From assembly GCA_945875845.1 (NCBI GenBank), contig CAMCMB010000012.1:55079-119078 (forward strand): DNA of 64,000 nucleotides, given 5' to 3'. Position numbers and translations under genes: made by a program. Within the stretch, counting starts at the first letter, position 1, and each line of letters opens with the position of its first letter. The DNA comes from Pirellula staleyi DSM 6068 (GTDB lineage Bacteria > Planctomycetota > Planctomycetia > Pirellulales > Pirellulaceae). This document shows positions 1 through 8,758 of the stretch, in pieces. The notes beneath the pieces are model-generated. The model had not been told where the DNA came from. It made no database searches and saw only the letters and a list, made by a program, of their open reading frames with translations.

Positions 1-340
1 TGCAAAGGTTCGGATTCTTCAGAATACAGGCAAGCACACCGATGAGTGAAGCATGGTTGGCAGGTCCCCGCACGTTTTCGAGATGCAGCGGATTGCTCCA
101 ACTATCTGTCCCCCAAAAGTAGGGGAAAATCGCGTCGCGAGCGTCCTTCAGGTTGCCCGGGAGCATATGGATTTCCGGGTTTGCCCTCGCCGTCTCGTAA
201 TTTTGACTCATGAGGCTTGCTGGCGACGAAGCCCCCTCCGCGGCCACGGCGGAAAGAAGTTCGGCGAAAATTTGCGAAATCGCAGGCTGGTTCCAATCGA
301 AAAAAGTCGTCACTAGCTCTTGATATTTTTCACGATCCAT
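1..340 (-). CDS. Partial gene, N-terminus of probable PLP-dependent (group II) decarboxylase-like protein
   Basis: This reading frame starts with ATG at 340 and is open to the left edge, so only about 113 N-terminal residues are present. A Shine-Dalgarno-like AAGGA lies 5 nt before the start. The protein begins MDREKYQELVTTFF and contains WSNPLHLENVRGPANHAS followed by a LIGVLACILKNPNLC stretch. To me this resembles the N-terminal part of group II pyridoxal-phosphate decarboxylases, which lies before the PLP-lysine region. The catalytic region lies outside the window, so the substrate cannot be named. The frame is clearly coding in composition; the family call is from memory of the motif and is moderate at best. 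Confidence 0.5.
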   Translation of the reverse strand, partial: MDREKYQELVTTFFDWNQPAISQIFAELLSAVAAEGASSPASLMSQNYETARANPEIHMLPGNLKDARDAIFPYFWGTDSWSNPLHLENVRGPANHASLIGVLACILKNPNLC

Positions 341-597
341 AAAGGTCCTTGATCCATTGAAGTCGGAAGAAAACAGATTGAAGAGTGCAAGGAGTTAACG
401 GCAGGACCTTACCAACCAACTGGTTTGGTGGAAATCTTAGCGGTTGTCCGGAAAAAATGGATCTAGTATGCACTTTTACGAATACTTAACCTAGACGGAT
501 CTAGACGAATGGTGCGAAGCTGACGATCATAAGACGTGATATGGGTTCACTTTTTCAGCAGTTTGAATCTTATACGAGTTCGCTGTAACTCCTCAAC

Positions 598-2196
598 TTG
601 ACGATACTACTTATGATTTTTCCACTTGCTGCACTTGCGATTGCGTTCTTGTTCTCGCTAATTGCCACGCCGATTGCTCGACGCGTAGCGATCCGGATTG
701 GGATGGTGGATCACCCAGATACGCACAGAAAACTGCACCGCGAACCGATCGCACTTTGCGGCGGAACCGCACTTTTGTTTAGCTTGTTTGCGACGGTCGC
801 CGTTTTCTTGGTCGCGACCCAGGAATATTGGACAATCTTCAGGGAGAGTACGTATGCGGCGATTTCGTTAGGCGTTGGTTCCGTCGCAATCGTGATTTTG
901 GGGATGCTCGACGATCGATTTGCGTTGCGAGGTAGGCAGAAACTTGCTGGCCAAGTTCTGATATGTTTGTCGATTATTGCCTTTGGGTTTACTATTCCTT
1001 CGCTGGGGATTTTTGGTTGGACTTGCGAATTGGGCTTATTAACGATCCCAATAACGTTGGGGTGGCTGTTGCTTTCGATCAATTCGGTCAATCTGATCGA
1101 CGGCGCGGATGGGCTGTGTTCTTCGGTGGGTTGGATCTCGTTTTCGGCTCTCTCCGCGATTGGATGGTTTACGGGTCACCACATGGAGTCGATGATTGCG
1201 GCCGCGATGGCCGGGTCCCTTCTGGGCTTTTTAGTGTTCAATCTCCCACCCGCGAAAGTATTTCTTGGTGACTCCGGTAGTATGCTGGTCGGTTTGATTC
1301 TCGGGGTGCTGGCTATGCGGAGTTGGCTGAAGCAATCGGATTCTATTTCGATCGCGATTCCAATCGTTCTCATGTCGATTCCCCTGTTCGACGCCAGCAT
1401 GGCGATCGTTCGACGAAAGCTGACAGGCCGTAGCGTTTTCACGGTCGATCGAGGGCACCTGCATCACAACCTAATGCGGTTTGGAATCAAAAATCGTTGG
1501 CTCGTTGGGGTCATCACTCTCTTGAGTTTGGTTACCGCCAGCGGCGCGGTACTTGGAGTCGTTTACAAGTCCGATGTACTCTCCATTGGAACCATGTTCT
1601 TTGCCCTCGGATCCCTGGTCGTCACTCGCGTTTTTGGTTTTGCGGAGTTCGAGCTCGTATTCAAACGAGGCATGAATTTCTCTCGCAGTTTGATCGCTCG
1701 ACGAGGCGTTTCCGACGATCGAGTGCGACAACAAACAGTTCGATTGCAAGGATCCAGGCAATGGGGGACAGTTTGGAACACACTCATCGAGTTCGCAGAG
1801 AAGCACCAACTTGCGAAAATTAGTTTGGACTTGAATATGCCATGGTTGCACGAAGGGTTCCATGCGAGCTGGCACAAGAACAAAATGCCGGAATTCTCGG
1901 AACGTTGGTTCGTGAAACTTCCGGTCGTTTCCGAAGGGAAAGTTCTCGGGCGAATCGAAGCTTTCGGACACCACCAAGACGCAAGCACCTATGTTGTTCT
2001 GACTGCATTGTCGGAAATGTTGAAAGAACTGCAGCCTGGAATTCAAAGCATTACCCAAGATTTCAAAGAACTGAACACGGCTGCCAAAAAGGCTCCTGAC
2101 AAGACCACGTTGAAAAGCGATGCCGAGATGGCTGCGAATACTCCTAGTCCCTTCGAAGTTGGGCGAATGCAACCAGCCGACTCGTCCATCGGCTAG
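598..2196 (+). CDS. Undecaprenyl-phosphate sugar-1-phosphate transferase, WecA/TagO/MraY family, with C-terminal extension
   Basis: This is a polytopic membrane enzyme of the polyprenyl-phosphate N-acetylhexosamine-1-phosphate transferase family. Such enzymes transfer a sugar phosphate to undecaprenyl phosphate to start an envelope polysaccharide. About ten hydrophobic segments fill residues 1-345. Family motifs are in order: DD at about 105-106 (GMLDDRFAL), NSVNLIDGADGL at about 162-173, FLGDSGS at about 222-228, and the HLHHN loop at about 287. A soluble tail of about 190 residues follows, longer than in classical WecA; I recognise no domain in it. The start is uncertain: TTG at 598 or ATG at 613, neither with a strong ribosome site. 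The tail probably lies in the cytoplasm, as judged from the family topology. Confidence 0.9.
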   Translation: MTILLMIFPLAALAIAFLFSLIATPIARRVAIRIGMVDHPDTHRKLHREPIALCGGTALLFSLFATVAVFLVATQEYWTIFRESTYAAISLGVGSVAIVILGMLDDRFALRGRQKLAGQVLICLSIIAFGFTIPSLGIFGWTCELGLLTIPITLGWLLLSINSVNLIDGADGLCSSVGWISFSALSAIGWFTGHHMESMIAAAMAGSLLGFLVFNLPPAKVFLGDSGSMLVGLILGVLAMRSWLKQSDSISIAIPIVLMSIPLFDASMAIVRRKLTGRSVFTVDRGHLHHNLMRFGIKNRWLVGVITLLSLVTASGAVLGVVYKSDVLSIGTMFFALGSLVVTRVFGFAEFELVFKRGMNFSRSLIARRGVSDDRVRQQTVRLQGSRQWGTVWNTLIEFAEKHQLAKISLDLNMPWLHEGFHASWHKNKMPEFSERWFVKLPVVSEGKVLGRIEAFGHHQDASTYVVLTALSEMLKELQPGIQSITQDFKELNTAAKKAPDKTTLKSDAEMAANTPSPFEVGRMQPADSSIG

Positions 2197-2303
2197 TTTC
2201 ATAGTTGAAAAACGCAGTTGGGTTGGGCTTTACGCTCCAGATAGAATAAAATGCAGGGGCTATTTCTTGAGCCCTCCATTCACCTCATCTGAATCAGTCA
2301 AGC

Positions 2304-3863
2304 GTGTCGAAAAACAAAAGCCTAATTTACAAGCTCTTTCTTGCGGTCATTCTGCCGATTCTCTTGATATTAAGTGGCGTTGGGCTGTTCGTGGCTATGG
2401 GTAGTCAACAACCCAAACAGGTCGAGACGGACGGGAAAGATCCAGCTTCGTTAATGGCCAAACTCGCCATTGTCGGGGTTCAGTCGGTCAAGCCGTTCGA
2501 AGGCATTGCTTCTCTCGACGTGAATGTCATGGGGACGGTCGTTCCTTACCGACAGGTCACGCTCGGAGCCGAAATCGCAGGCCGCATTAAATTCAAAAGC
2601 GACGAATGCCGGATTGGCCGATACGTTCACAAAGGGGACGTGCTTTTCAAAATTGACCCAACCGACTTTCAACTTGAAGTCGATCGGCTAGCGGCCATGC
2701 GTGATGCTGAGTACGCCCAGCAAACCGAGCTCGATCAGGAGCTTTCCAACGCTCAAAAGTCTCTGCTGCTAGCCGACGAGGACTACGCCCTTCAAGAGAA
2801 GGAACTCACTCGCTTAAGTTCTCTGCCCAACGGATTCGCAAGCGCGTCGGAAATGGATCAAGCTCGTCGATTGCGAATAACCAGCGCTAGTCAACGGCAG
2901 ACGATTCAAAACCAGATTCAACTCCTGGAATCCAAGAGAACACGCATTCTGTTGGGCGAACGACTTGCCGCGGCACAACTTGAGCAGGCCAAAGTCAACT
3001 TGGAGCGAACGGAAGTCAAGTCACCCATCTCTGGTGTGATCATTGCCGAATCGGTCCAAGAGGATTCCTTCGTTCAAAAGGGTTCAACTCTATGTATGAT
3101 CGAGGACACTCAACGCGTTGAGGTTTCTTGCAATGTTCGTTCCGATCAATTGCTTTTGATTTTGGACCAAACCCAAACCAACGAATCAACTCCGCCGTCG
3201 TCAAGAATTGTGAAGTCGGCAAGTTATGAGTTGCCCGCAACTCCAGTCACCGTCTCCTATCATGTTGCGGGCCGCGAACATACCGTTTACGAATGGCATG
3301 GGAGCTTGAGCCGATACGAAGGGATTGGTCTCGACGCTCAAAGCAGGACCGTTCCGATTCGAATAACGGTCCCCAAACCAGAAGAGGTCTGGCAGGGCGG
3401 CAAGATGATTGAGGAAGACCATAACGGTGGACTGCCGGCGTTGGTAAGAGGCATGTTTGTGGATTGTTCGATCCGGACCAATCCAAATCGACCGCTCGTC
3501 TTGCTCCCAAAACTCGCTCTCAAGCCGGGAAACCAAGTCTGGAAATTTGAGCCCGACGACTCCCTTGTTACCTCTCCTGTAGGAGAAACGTCCATAAAAG
3601 AATCCACCAAGAGCGGGTCGGCCAGGCCAAAGCTGAAGATCGAGGAGTGGTCGGCGGGACGCGTTCGAATCTTGACAGATGTGAGAGTCATCAGCACGAT
3701 CCGGCTTCCCGAGGATCCAAAACAAGAGTACTGGATTACTGAGGCAAATCCCGATTTAACGCCAGAGACACTCACCATCGTATCACCCTTGGCAAACATC
3801 ATCGGGGATGGAACCGACAAAGTCCGATTTCAACGATCAACCAAGGGAGATAACCAGCCGTGA
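2304..3863 (+). CDS. RND efflux periplasmic adaptor (membrane fusion protein, HlyD/AcrA family)
   Basis: 519 residues, starting at GTG 2304. An N-terminal hydrophobic segment (about residues 8-32) anchors or exports the protein. It is followed by the first half of a lipoyl-like domain (VTLGAEIAGRIKFKSDECRI), a long alpha-helical hairpin rich in Glu, Gln and Leu (about 130-245), and the second lipoyl half (VKSPISGVIIAESVQEDS). A beta-barrel and membrane-proximal region complete the protein. Adaptors of this type join an inner-membrane RND pump to an outer-membrane channel. The gene overlaps the next gene by 4 bp, so the two are almost certainly co-translated. No outer-membrane TolC-like gene lies nearby. 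The substrate cannot be predicted. Confidence 0.9.
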   Translation: MSKNKSLIYKLFLAVILPILLILSGVGLFVAMGSQQPKQVETDGKDPASLMAKLAIVGVQSVKPFEGIASLDVNVMGTVVPYRQVTLGAEIAGRIKFKSDECRIGRYVHKGDVLFKIDPTDFQLEVDRLAAMRDAEYAQQTELDQELSNAQKSLLLADEDYALQEKELTRLSSLPNGFASASEMDQARRLRITSASQRQTIQNQIQLLESKRTRILLGERLAAAQLEQAKVNLERTEVKSPISGVIIAESVQEDSFVQKGSTLCMIEDTQRVEVSCNVRSDQLLLILDQTQTNESTPPSSRIVKSASYELPATPVTVSYHVAGREHTVYEWHGSLSRYEGIGLDAQSRTVPIRITVPKPEEVWQGGKMIEEDHNGGLPALVRGMFVDCSIRTNPNRPLVLLPKLALKPGNQVWKFEPDDSLVTSPVGETSIKESTKSGSARPKLKIEEWSAGRVRILTDVRVISTIRLPEDPKQEYWITEANPDLTPETLTIVSPLANIIGDGTDKVRFQRSTKGDNQP

Positions 3864-6800
3864 AGACAGTCGTTGAATGGGCCCTTCGAAACATTGCAGG
3901 TATCAATGTTCTTGTCGTTTTGATTCTCGTCACTGGATTCTTGTCGTTCTTCGGGATGAGGCGAGAGACATTTCCTGAGTTTCAGTTGGATGTCATTCTC
4001 GTGAGCGTCCCTTATCCAGGGGCAACACCGGACGAAGTCGAGAGTGGCATTTGTCAGAAAATCGAAGAGGCCATCCAGCCCCTCTCAGGCATTAAAAAAC
4101 TGACGAGCATTTGCCGAGAGAGCGGTGGCTTTACGCTCGCTCAGTTGGAAACCAATGTAACCGATCCGCAAAAACTCTTGTCCGAAATCCGGTCCGCTGT
4201 GGACCGTGTCTCTGTCTTCTTTCCAGAACGAAGCGAGAAATCGACCGTCGAACAACTCACGTTTCGGTTGCCTGCAATCCGCGTCGCGATTTTGGGTCCC
4301 GATGACCGATCGAGCGCTGCGGAAATTCGTTTGAGGTCGTATGCAGAAAACGTCCGAGAACGGTTGCTTGAGCTCCCCTCGGTATCGCAAGCCCAAATCC
4401 AAAATGCAAAACCTTACCAAATCGACGTCGAGGTCGAAGAAGACACACTTCGAAAGTATGGGCTGACTCTATCGCAAATTGCAAGCGTTCTGCGACGAGA
4501 GAACATCGAACTACCCAGCGGCCAGCTCAAAAGCGATGGCCAAGAAATCCTGCTTCGAGGAAAGAATAAACGCGATGTGGGCGATCAGATCGCCACGCTG
4601 CCCGTCATCACGCAACGCAACGGTGTGGTGTTAACGATCGCGGATATCGGCAAAGTGCGCGACGATTTTGATGATGTCACTGCCATCAGCGAAATCAACG
4701 GCAAACCCGCGATGGTGATCGTGATCGAGAGAACAAGCGACGAGGATCTGCTCAACATTTCCGATGAAGTCCATGGGTTCATCAAGAAGGCCGAGATTCC
4801 CGATGGCTATGCATTGAAAGCCTGGGGTGACGAGAGCCTCGACGTTCGCGATCGAATTCGAATGCTTCGGGAAAACGGTATGCAAGGTGGTATCATCGTA
4901 TTCTTGCTGCTCGCTATCTTTTTAAATCTCCGTCTCGCGTTTTGGGTAGCGATGGGGATTCCCATCAGCGTAATGGGGGCTGGGATCTATTTGCTCTACA
5001 CCGGTGAAACGCTGAACATGTTGACCATGTTCGCTTTTTTGATGGCGGTCGGAATCGTAGTCGACGACAGCATCGTTGTCGGCGAGAACATTTTTGAGCA
5101 TCGCCGGATGGGCAAATCGAACTTGCAAGCTGCGATCGATGGCGCAAGCGAGGTTCTGCCGAGTGTCTTTTCAAGCGTTGCGACCACGATCATCGCGTTC
5201 ATACCTTTGTTCTTTGTCTCCGGCGTGATGGGGAAATTCATCGCGGTCATGCCAGCCGCCATCATCGCGATGTTGCTGATTTCCCTGGCAGAAGCCTCAA
5301 TCGCATTGCCAGGCCACTTGTCGCACGCCGAAGTTGCTCCCAAAACCGCCGTGCAACGCTTTCGTAAAGGCTTGTCTCAGTTGATTTCACCCATCGAGCG
5401 ATTCTTTGAGGCTATTGGTAAACCCTGTAACGCGGCCTTGGATTGGTTCGGTGAGCGGTTCTACACTCCCATTCTCCGGACGTCATTGACCTATCCAGCG
5501 TTGCCGATTGCTGCGGGATTTCTGGTGGTAGCCACCGCTTTTGGTATGGTCCGTTCGGGCATCGTTGCGTTCGAATTTTTCCCAAACCTAGACGGCAAGA
5601 CGATCCTCGGACAGGTTGTCTTTCCTGACGGAACTCCCGTTTCGGTAACGAGCGAAGCGACCCGGCGAATGGAAACGGCGATTCGACGCGTCAGCGAACA
5701 GATCGCAGAAAAAGAAACGCGCGAGGGAACCAACAAAACACCTCCCCCTCAGGATCCGAACGCACCCAACGGACCGGTCGTTTTGACCTTTTTACAAGTG
5801 GGGTCGGCGGCGAAGGGGGACCCCGCTGCGGGCGATCGGATCTCGGGCTCGCATATTGGGCAAGTCCAGGTCGAGATTCACGAAGCCACGCTTCGCAATG
5901 TTACCAGCGATACCATCCTGAACATGTGGCGCGAGGAAGCGGGTATTTTTCCCGGCGCAGAACGGGTCACTTTTCAATCACAAGACATGGGGCCGGGCGG
6001 CCGAGCACTTGAATTCAAAATCTTGGCTCCTCGAAGTGACGTCGTCGCACTCGAAGCCGCTGTCGAGGCCTCCAAAGAAGCTCTGAGTAAATTCGCGGGC
6101 GTGTACGATGTCCGAGACGACTCATCGCCAGGTAAGGTCGAGTTTCAGTTCAGCATCAAAGAACGCGCCAAGGCTCTCGGAATAACCGTGGCCGATCTTT
6201 CAGAAACCGTACGCAACGCCTACTACGGTGCCGAGGTGATGCGATTGCAACGCGGGCGGCATGAAGTCAAATTGATGGTCCGTTACCCCATGGATGAACG
6301 TCGCTCGCTTTCGGATTTTAATGACTTGAGAGTCCGTGGGGCCGACAACATCGAACGCCCAATCACCGAGTTAGCCGACATCACGGTCACCCGTGGCTAC
6401 TCCGAAATCAATCGACTTGATCAATTGCGATCGATTACCGTCAGCGCAGAAATCGATACCGCTCAAGGGAACGCCGCCCTTGTGGCGAGCAATCTTAGAC
6501 AGACGCTCGTCCCAGAGCTTCTCGAAAAGTATCCCAATCTGCGGTTCCGCTGGGAAGGTCAACAGCAGGAGACCGCCGAATCGTTCTTTAGCCTCGTGAT
6601 TGGTTTCACCGTGGCGATGTTCTCGATGTATCTGTTGCTCGTGTTCGAATTCACTTCCTACCTGCAGCCGTTGATCATCCTAGCAACCGTTCCTTTTGGA
6701 ATTGTAGGAGCGATTTACGGCCACGCGTTCATGGGCCTGTCGCTAACGCTTTTCAGCATGTTTGGAATGGTGACTCTGTCAGGGGTCGTGGTCAACGATT

Positions 6801-7180
6801 CCATTGTACTGGTGGATTTCATCAATCAATGCATTCGCAAAGGGATGCCGGTCAATGAAGCGCTCATGACCGCAGGCTCACGGCGATTGCGGGCCGTGTT
6901 TCTAACGAGCGTGACAACGGTTGCAGGTTTGCTCCCGATGCTGTCGGAGAAATCGCTTCAAGCACAAGCGTTGATACCGATGGCGACGAGCTTAGCTTTT
7001 GGCCTGATCGGTTCGACCTGCCTAGTGCTGCTGATGGTCCCGTTTTTGTACAAAGCCTACGCAGTGCTGACGTTCTCAAGAGAACAGATGGCCGGAATTG
7101 AGCCAGTTGATCCTAAAACGGAAATGCCCCCATCTGCGGTTGCGTCGACAGTCCAAAGCGATCAGCTTGTGGCGACATAA
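3860..7180 (+). CDS. RND-family efflux transporter permease (AcrB-like)
   Basis: 1106 residues, starting at GTG 3860, inside the stop codon of the adaptor gene. It has the usual RND plan: TM1 at the N-terminus, a large periplasmic loop, a block of TM helices, a second periplasmic loop (about 580-905), and a final TM block. The proton-relay aspartate pair is visible in TM4 as MAVGIVVDDSIVVGENIF. The second half has the matching motif GVVVNDSIVLVDFIN. It acts in the inner membrane as a proton-driven exporter with the upstream adaptor. The protein is closer to the broad AcrB/MexB-type group than to CusA-type metal pumps, because I see no methionine-rich metal relay. Substrate unknown. Confidence 0.93.
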   Translation: MKTVVEWALRNIAGINVLVVLILVTGFLSFFGMRRETFPEFQLDVILVSVPYPGATPDEVESGICQKIEEAIQPLSGIKKLTSICRESGGFTLAQLETNVTDPQKLLSEIRSAVDRVSVFFPERSEKSTVEQLTFRLPAIRVAILGPDDRSSAAEIRLRSYAENVRERLLELPSVSQAQIQNAKPYQIDVEVEEDTLRKYGLTLSQIASVLRRENIELPSGQLKSDGQEILLRGKNKRDVGDQIATLPVITQRNGVVLTIADIGKVRDDFDDVTAISEINGKPAMVIVIERTSDEDLLNISDEVHGFIKKAEIPDGYALKAWGDESLDVRDRIRMLRENGMQGGIIVFLLLAIFLNLRLAFWVAMGIPISVMGAGIYLLYTGETLNMLTMFAFLMAVGIVVDDSIVVGENIFEHRRMGKSNLQAAIDGASEVLPSVFSSVATTIIAFIPLFFVSGVMGKFIAVMPAAIIAMLLISLAEASIALPGHLSHAEVAPKTAVQRFRKGLSQLISPIERFFEAIGKPCNAALDWFGERFYTPILRTSLTYPALPIAAGFLVVATAFGMVRSGIVAFEFFPNLDGKTILGQVVFPDGTPVSVTSEATRRMETAIRRVSEQIAEKETREGTNKTPPPQDPNAPNGPVVLTFLQVGSAAKGDPAAGDRISGSHIGQVQVEIHEATLRNVTSDTILNMWREEAGIFPGAERVTFQSQDMGPGGRALEFKILAPRSDVVALEAAVEASKEALSKFAGVYDVRDDSSPGKVEFQFSIKERAKALGITVADLSETVRNAYYGAEVMRLQRGRHEVKLMVRYPMDERRSLSDFNDLRVRGADNIERPITELADITVTRGYSEINRLDQLRSITVSAEIDTAQGNAALVASNLRQTLVPELLEKYPNLRFRWEGQQQETAESFFSLVIGFTVAMFSMYLLLVFEFTSYLQPLIILATVPFGIVGAIYGHAFMGLSLTLFSMFGMVTLSGVVVNDSIVLVDFINQCIRKGMPVNEALMTAGSRRLRAVFLTSVTTVAGLLPMLSEKSLQAQALIPMATSLAFGLIGSTCLVLLMVPFLYKAYAVLTFSREQMAGIEPVDPKTEMPPSAVASTVQSDQLVAT

Positions 7181-7311
7181 ACAAGCGTGCGCACACCCCC
7201 TAGTCTGTGAATTGATTATCGTCGCCATTTGCTCCCGCGATCGTTGGGCCTCGGGCCCAAGGATCGCAAATGCTTGGCGTGCTAAGGGGTGGGGCATGTC
7301 TAGAAACCACT

Positions 7312-7384
7312 CGCTCCCTCGCCCTCGGTACTCCGGGGTAGAGGGTTGGGGTGAGGGTGGCTTTTGGGGTGAGGGTGGCTTGGC
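7312..7384. repeat. Intergenic G-rich repeat with a duplicated GGGGTGAGGGTGGCT unit
   Basis: The gap between the RND permease and the XRE gene (7181-7406) has no convincing gene. It holds a block running from the CTCCCTCGCCCTCGG segment to two direct copies of GGGGTGAGGGTGGCT. Such CTCGCCC/GGGTGAGGG segments recur between genes in many bacteria with high-copy intergenic repeats; that comparison is from general knowledge. Confidence 0.5.
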
Positions 7385-7406
7385 AGCGTCGCCGTGCCCG
7401 ATGTCG

Positions 7407-7775
7407 TTAACCTTGAGTGACCGATGTAGAAATGGTCGCACCCACGGCTTCGGCATAGCGTTGTAAGGTCAGGAGGGTTGGGTTCGCGTTCTCGGCATTA
7501 TTTTCCAGCCGGGAAAGTGCACTTCGCTTTAGACCCGATTTGGTTTCGACATCTGCGAGAGACAATCCGAGAGATTCCCGCCGCGATCGTAAGTCAGCGA
7601 TCGTTTTGGTAACCTGTTGTCTTACCCGAGCCCGGGCATTTTTTCTGAATCTCCCCTCAGCTAAAATCTCGTCCTTGGCCCTTTCAGTTTCACGCCGAGC
7701 AGTCGTTAGCTTGAGCCGTTCGTTCTCTGTGAGTTCACGGTGAACACGTTCGGAAGTAGCTTTTTTCTTAGCCAT
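7407..7775 (-). CDS. XRE-family helix-turn-helix protein, probable antitoxin/regulator
   Basis: 122 residues. The N-terminal half is highly charged and helical (many Arg, Lys and Glu). The C-terminal half is a helix-turn-helix of the Cro/C1 (XRE) type: LRSRRESLGLSLADVETKSG, then LKRSALSRLENNAENANP and TLLTLQRYAEAVGA. Proteins of this kind bind operator DNA and often serve as antitoxins. The gene lies downstream of a DUF4258/BrnT-like gene on the same strand with a gap of about 100 bp, the layout of a toxin-first TA pair. The long charged N-terminal extension is unusual for a minimal antitoxin. It could also be a stand-alone regulator. Confidence 0.8.
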   Translation of the reverse strand: MAKKKATSERVHRELTENERLKLTTARRETERAKDEILAEGRFRKNARARVRQQVTKTIADLRSRRESLGLSLADVETKSGLKRSALSRLENNAENANPTLLTLQRYAEAVGATISTSVTQG

Positions 7776-7877
7776 ATAGGTGAACCATGTGACAGTCTAG
7801 GGCTGCAATCAATGAGGCGCGAACGCCTGCGAAATCGACGTTTCGTTGCAATATGGCAAGTCCGCTGGCAACTCTGT

Positions 7878-8123
7878 TTAATCGATTTCGTACGCAGTTA
7901 CGGGAACAAACGTACCGCGGTCGATGAATTCGAACACACAAGCCAGAAACTTACCTGTCGACGTTTCTCCGAACACGATTGGTCGACCTGACGCGCGACT
8001 TTGTCCTATCTCCTCTGAATCCAGAACCACTTCCTCAAACTCATCGGGTGTCACACCGTGCAGAGCCAAGTACGCGACTATTTCATGGTTCCAAATAAAC
8101 CGTACGTACGGCAGGTCGTTCAC
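7878..8123 (-). CDS. DUF4258/BrnT-like protein, putative toxin
   Basis: About 81 residues from the GTG at 8123. An ATG at 8192 would add 23 residues that look non-coding (CIDLILVFLCVNIYV). The core reads VRFIWNHEIVAYLALHGVTP, then EEVVLDSEEIGQSRASGRP and a beta-rich end, VFEFIDRGTFVPVTAYEI. This matches the small RelE/BrnT-like fold annotated as DUF4258: an N-terminal W..E....H motif, an SRASGRP loop and a terminal PVTAYE strand. Such proteins are often ribonuclease toxins paired with a downstream DNA-binding antitoxin, and an XRE gene follows here. Toxicity is inferred from family and context only. No clear Shine-Dalgarno site supports either start. Confidence 0.65.
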   Translation of the reverse strand: MNDLPYVRFIWNHEIVAYLALHGVTPDEFEEVVLDSEEIGQSRASGRPIVFGETSTGKFLACVFEFIDRGTFVPVTAYEID

Positions 8124-8313
8124 ATATATGTTAACACACAAAAATACCAAAATCAAGTCAATGCAGCGACTGGTGGAATATGCCGAGTCCATTGGGATTC
8201 ATCCCGAACGTGCGAAGAGCCTCCTGCGGCGTGCGCGTGAAAAACTTGCCTCAGATTCGACCTTGCGTCATTGGTATTGTTAGTATTTGTAGCGATTTCA
8301 AAGGTGGAGACGA

Positions 8314-8436
8314 ATGAACAGCAAATTCTTGCTCGACTGCTGGGAAATGTTTCGTCGCGAACGTATCGCCACCGACGACCGCATGCTTTGTGATCTGCAA
8401 ATCCAGGGAATATTCCTGATTCGCCTCGGGCGATAG
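8314..8436 (+). CDS. Small ORF of unknown function upstream of the csb1 remnant
   Basis: 40 codons, starting with ATG 8314 and preceded by a good ribosome site (AGGTGGAGA, 3 nt before the ATG). The protein begins MNSKFLLDCWEMFRRERI and ends FLIRLGR. I do not recognise it. It may be a remnant, like the csb1 fragment downstream, or chance. Another 40-codon frame lies just before it (8161-8283). It includes an Arg-rich helix, HPERAKSLLRRAREKL, but overlaps the start region of the DUF4258 gene on the other strand. Confidence 0.25.
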   Translation: MNSKFLLDCWEMFRRERIATDDRMLCDLQIQGIFLIRLGR

Positions 8437-8520
8437 TCCCGATTCATCGAGTCCATCATCCTGTGAACCCCGTCAGGTGGGTCAAACAAGAAAATAAAAA
8501 ATTTTTTTGAAAAGAATCTC

Positions 8521-8547
8521 CGCTCGTGACCAAACGTGTCACGAGCG
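8521..8547. promoter_or_regulatory. Perfect 10-bp inverted repeat upstream of the csb1 remnant and cas3 (operator candidate)
   Basis: CGCTCGTGAC and GTCACGAGCG form a perfect 10-bp inverted repeat with a 7-nt centre, preceded by a very AT-rich run (AAAATAAAAAATTTTTTTG). It lies about 80 bp before the csb1 remnant and about 210 bp before cas3. It may be an operator for the cas operon or a transcribed hairpin. It has no proper U-run after the stem, which makes a rho-independent terminator unlikely. Confidence 0.4.
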
Positions 8548-8626
8548 TTTGCTATCTTTGCTCTGGTATTGTGATACCTGCAATTCAACTGCCATTACTT
8601 CCTTCCCGTCCAACGAGATAGCAATC

Positions 8627-8740
8627 ATGAAATTTTCTGACTTACAAAACGCCGTTCGAACGGCAGCCGCAATTCGTTGTCGCACACGACTTCAACCTGC
8701 CGGCGGGGAAGGTGATAAAGTTTTTCCACCGACGTACTAG
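8627..8740 (+). pseudogene. csb1: N-terminal remnant of a second csb1 (Cas7, GSU0053 family)
   Basis: 37 codons starting with ATG 8627 and ending in TAG 8738-8740. The peptide MKFSDLQNAVRTAAAIRCRT, followed by RLQPAGGEGDKVFPPTY, matches the N-terminal signature of Csb1/Cas7 of type I-G systems, in which an LQPAGG..DKVFPPTY motif follows an AxxxRxRTRL helix. The gene breaks off exactly there, and cas3 starts 18 bp later. The intact csb1 at 12398 has a divergent version of the same region (QQQLKIAAISTDEIVFPPSY), so this is not a recent duplicate. It is best read as the leftover start of an older csb1 whose body was replaced by the present cas genes. It could alternatively be translated as a short peptide. 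Confidence 0.65.
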
Positions 8741-8758
8741 AGCTAGGGAAAGTAAGCA

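Noticed and set aside
53..316. + strand frame at the left edge
   Set aside because: It is the shadow of the partial decarboxylase-like gene on the minus strand, whose translation is far more protein-like.
8161..8283. 40-codon frame with HPERAKSLLRRAREKL
   Set aside because: It has no ribosome site and overlaps the DUF4258 gene start region; kept only as a note under the small ORF at 8314.
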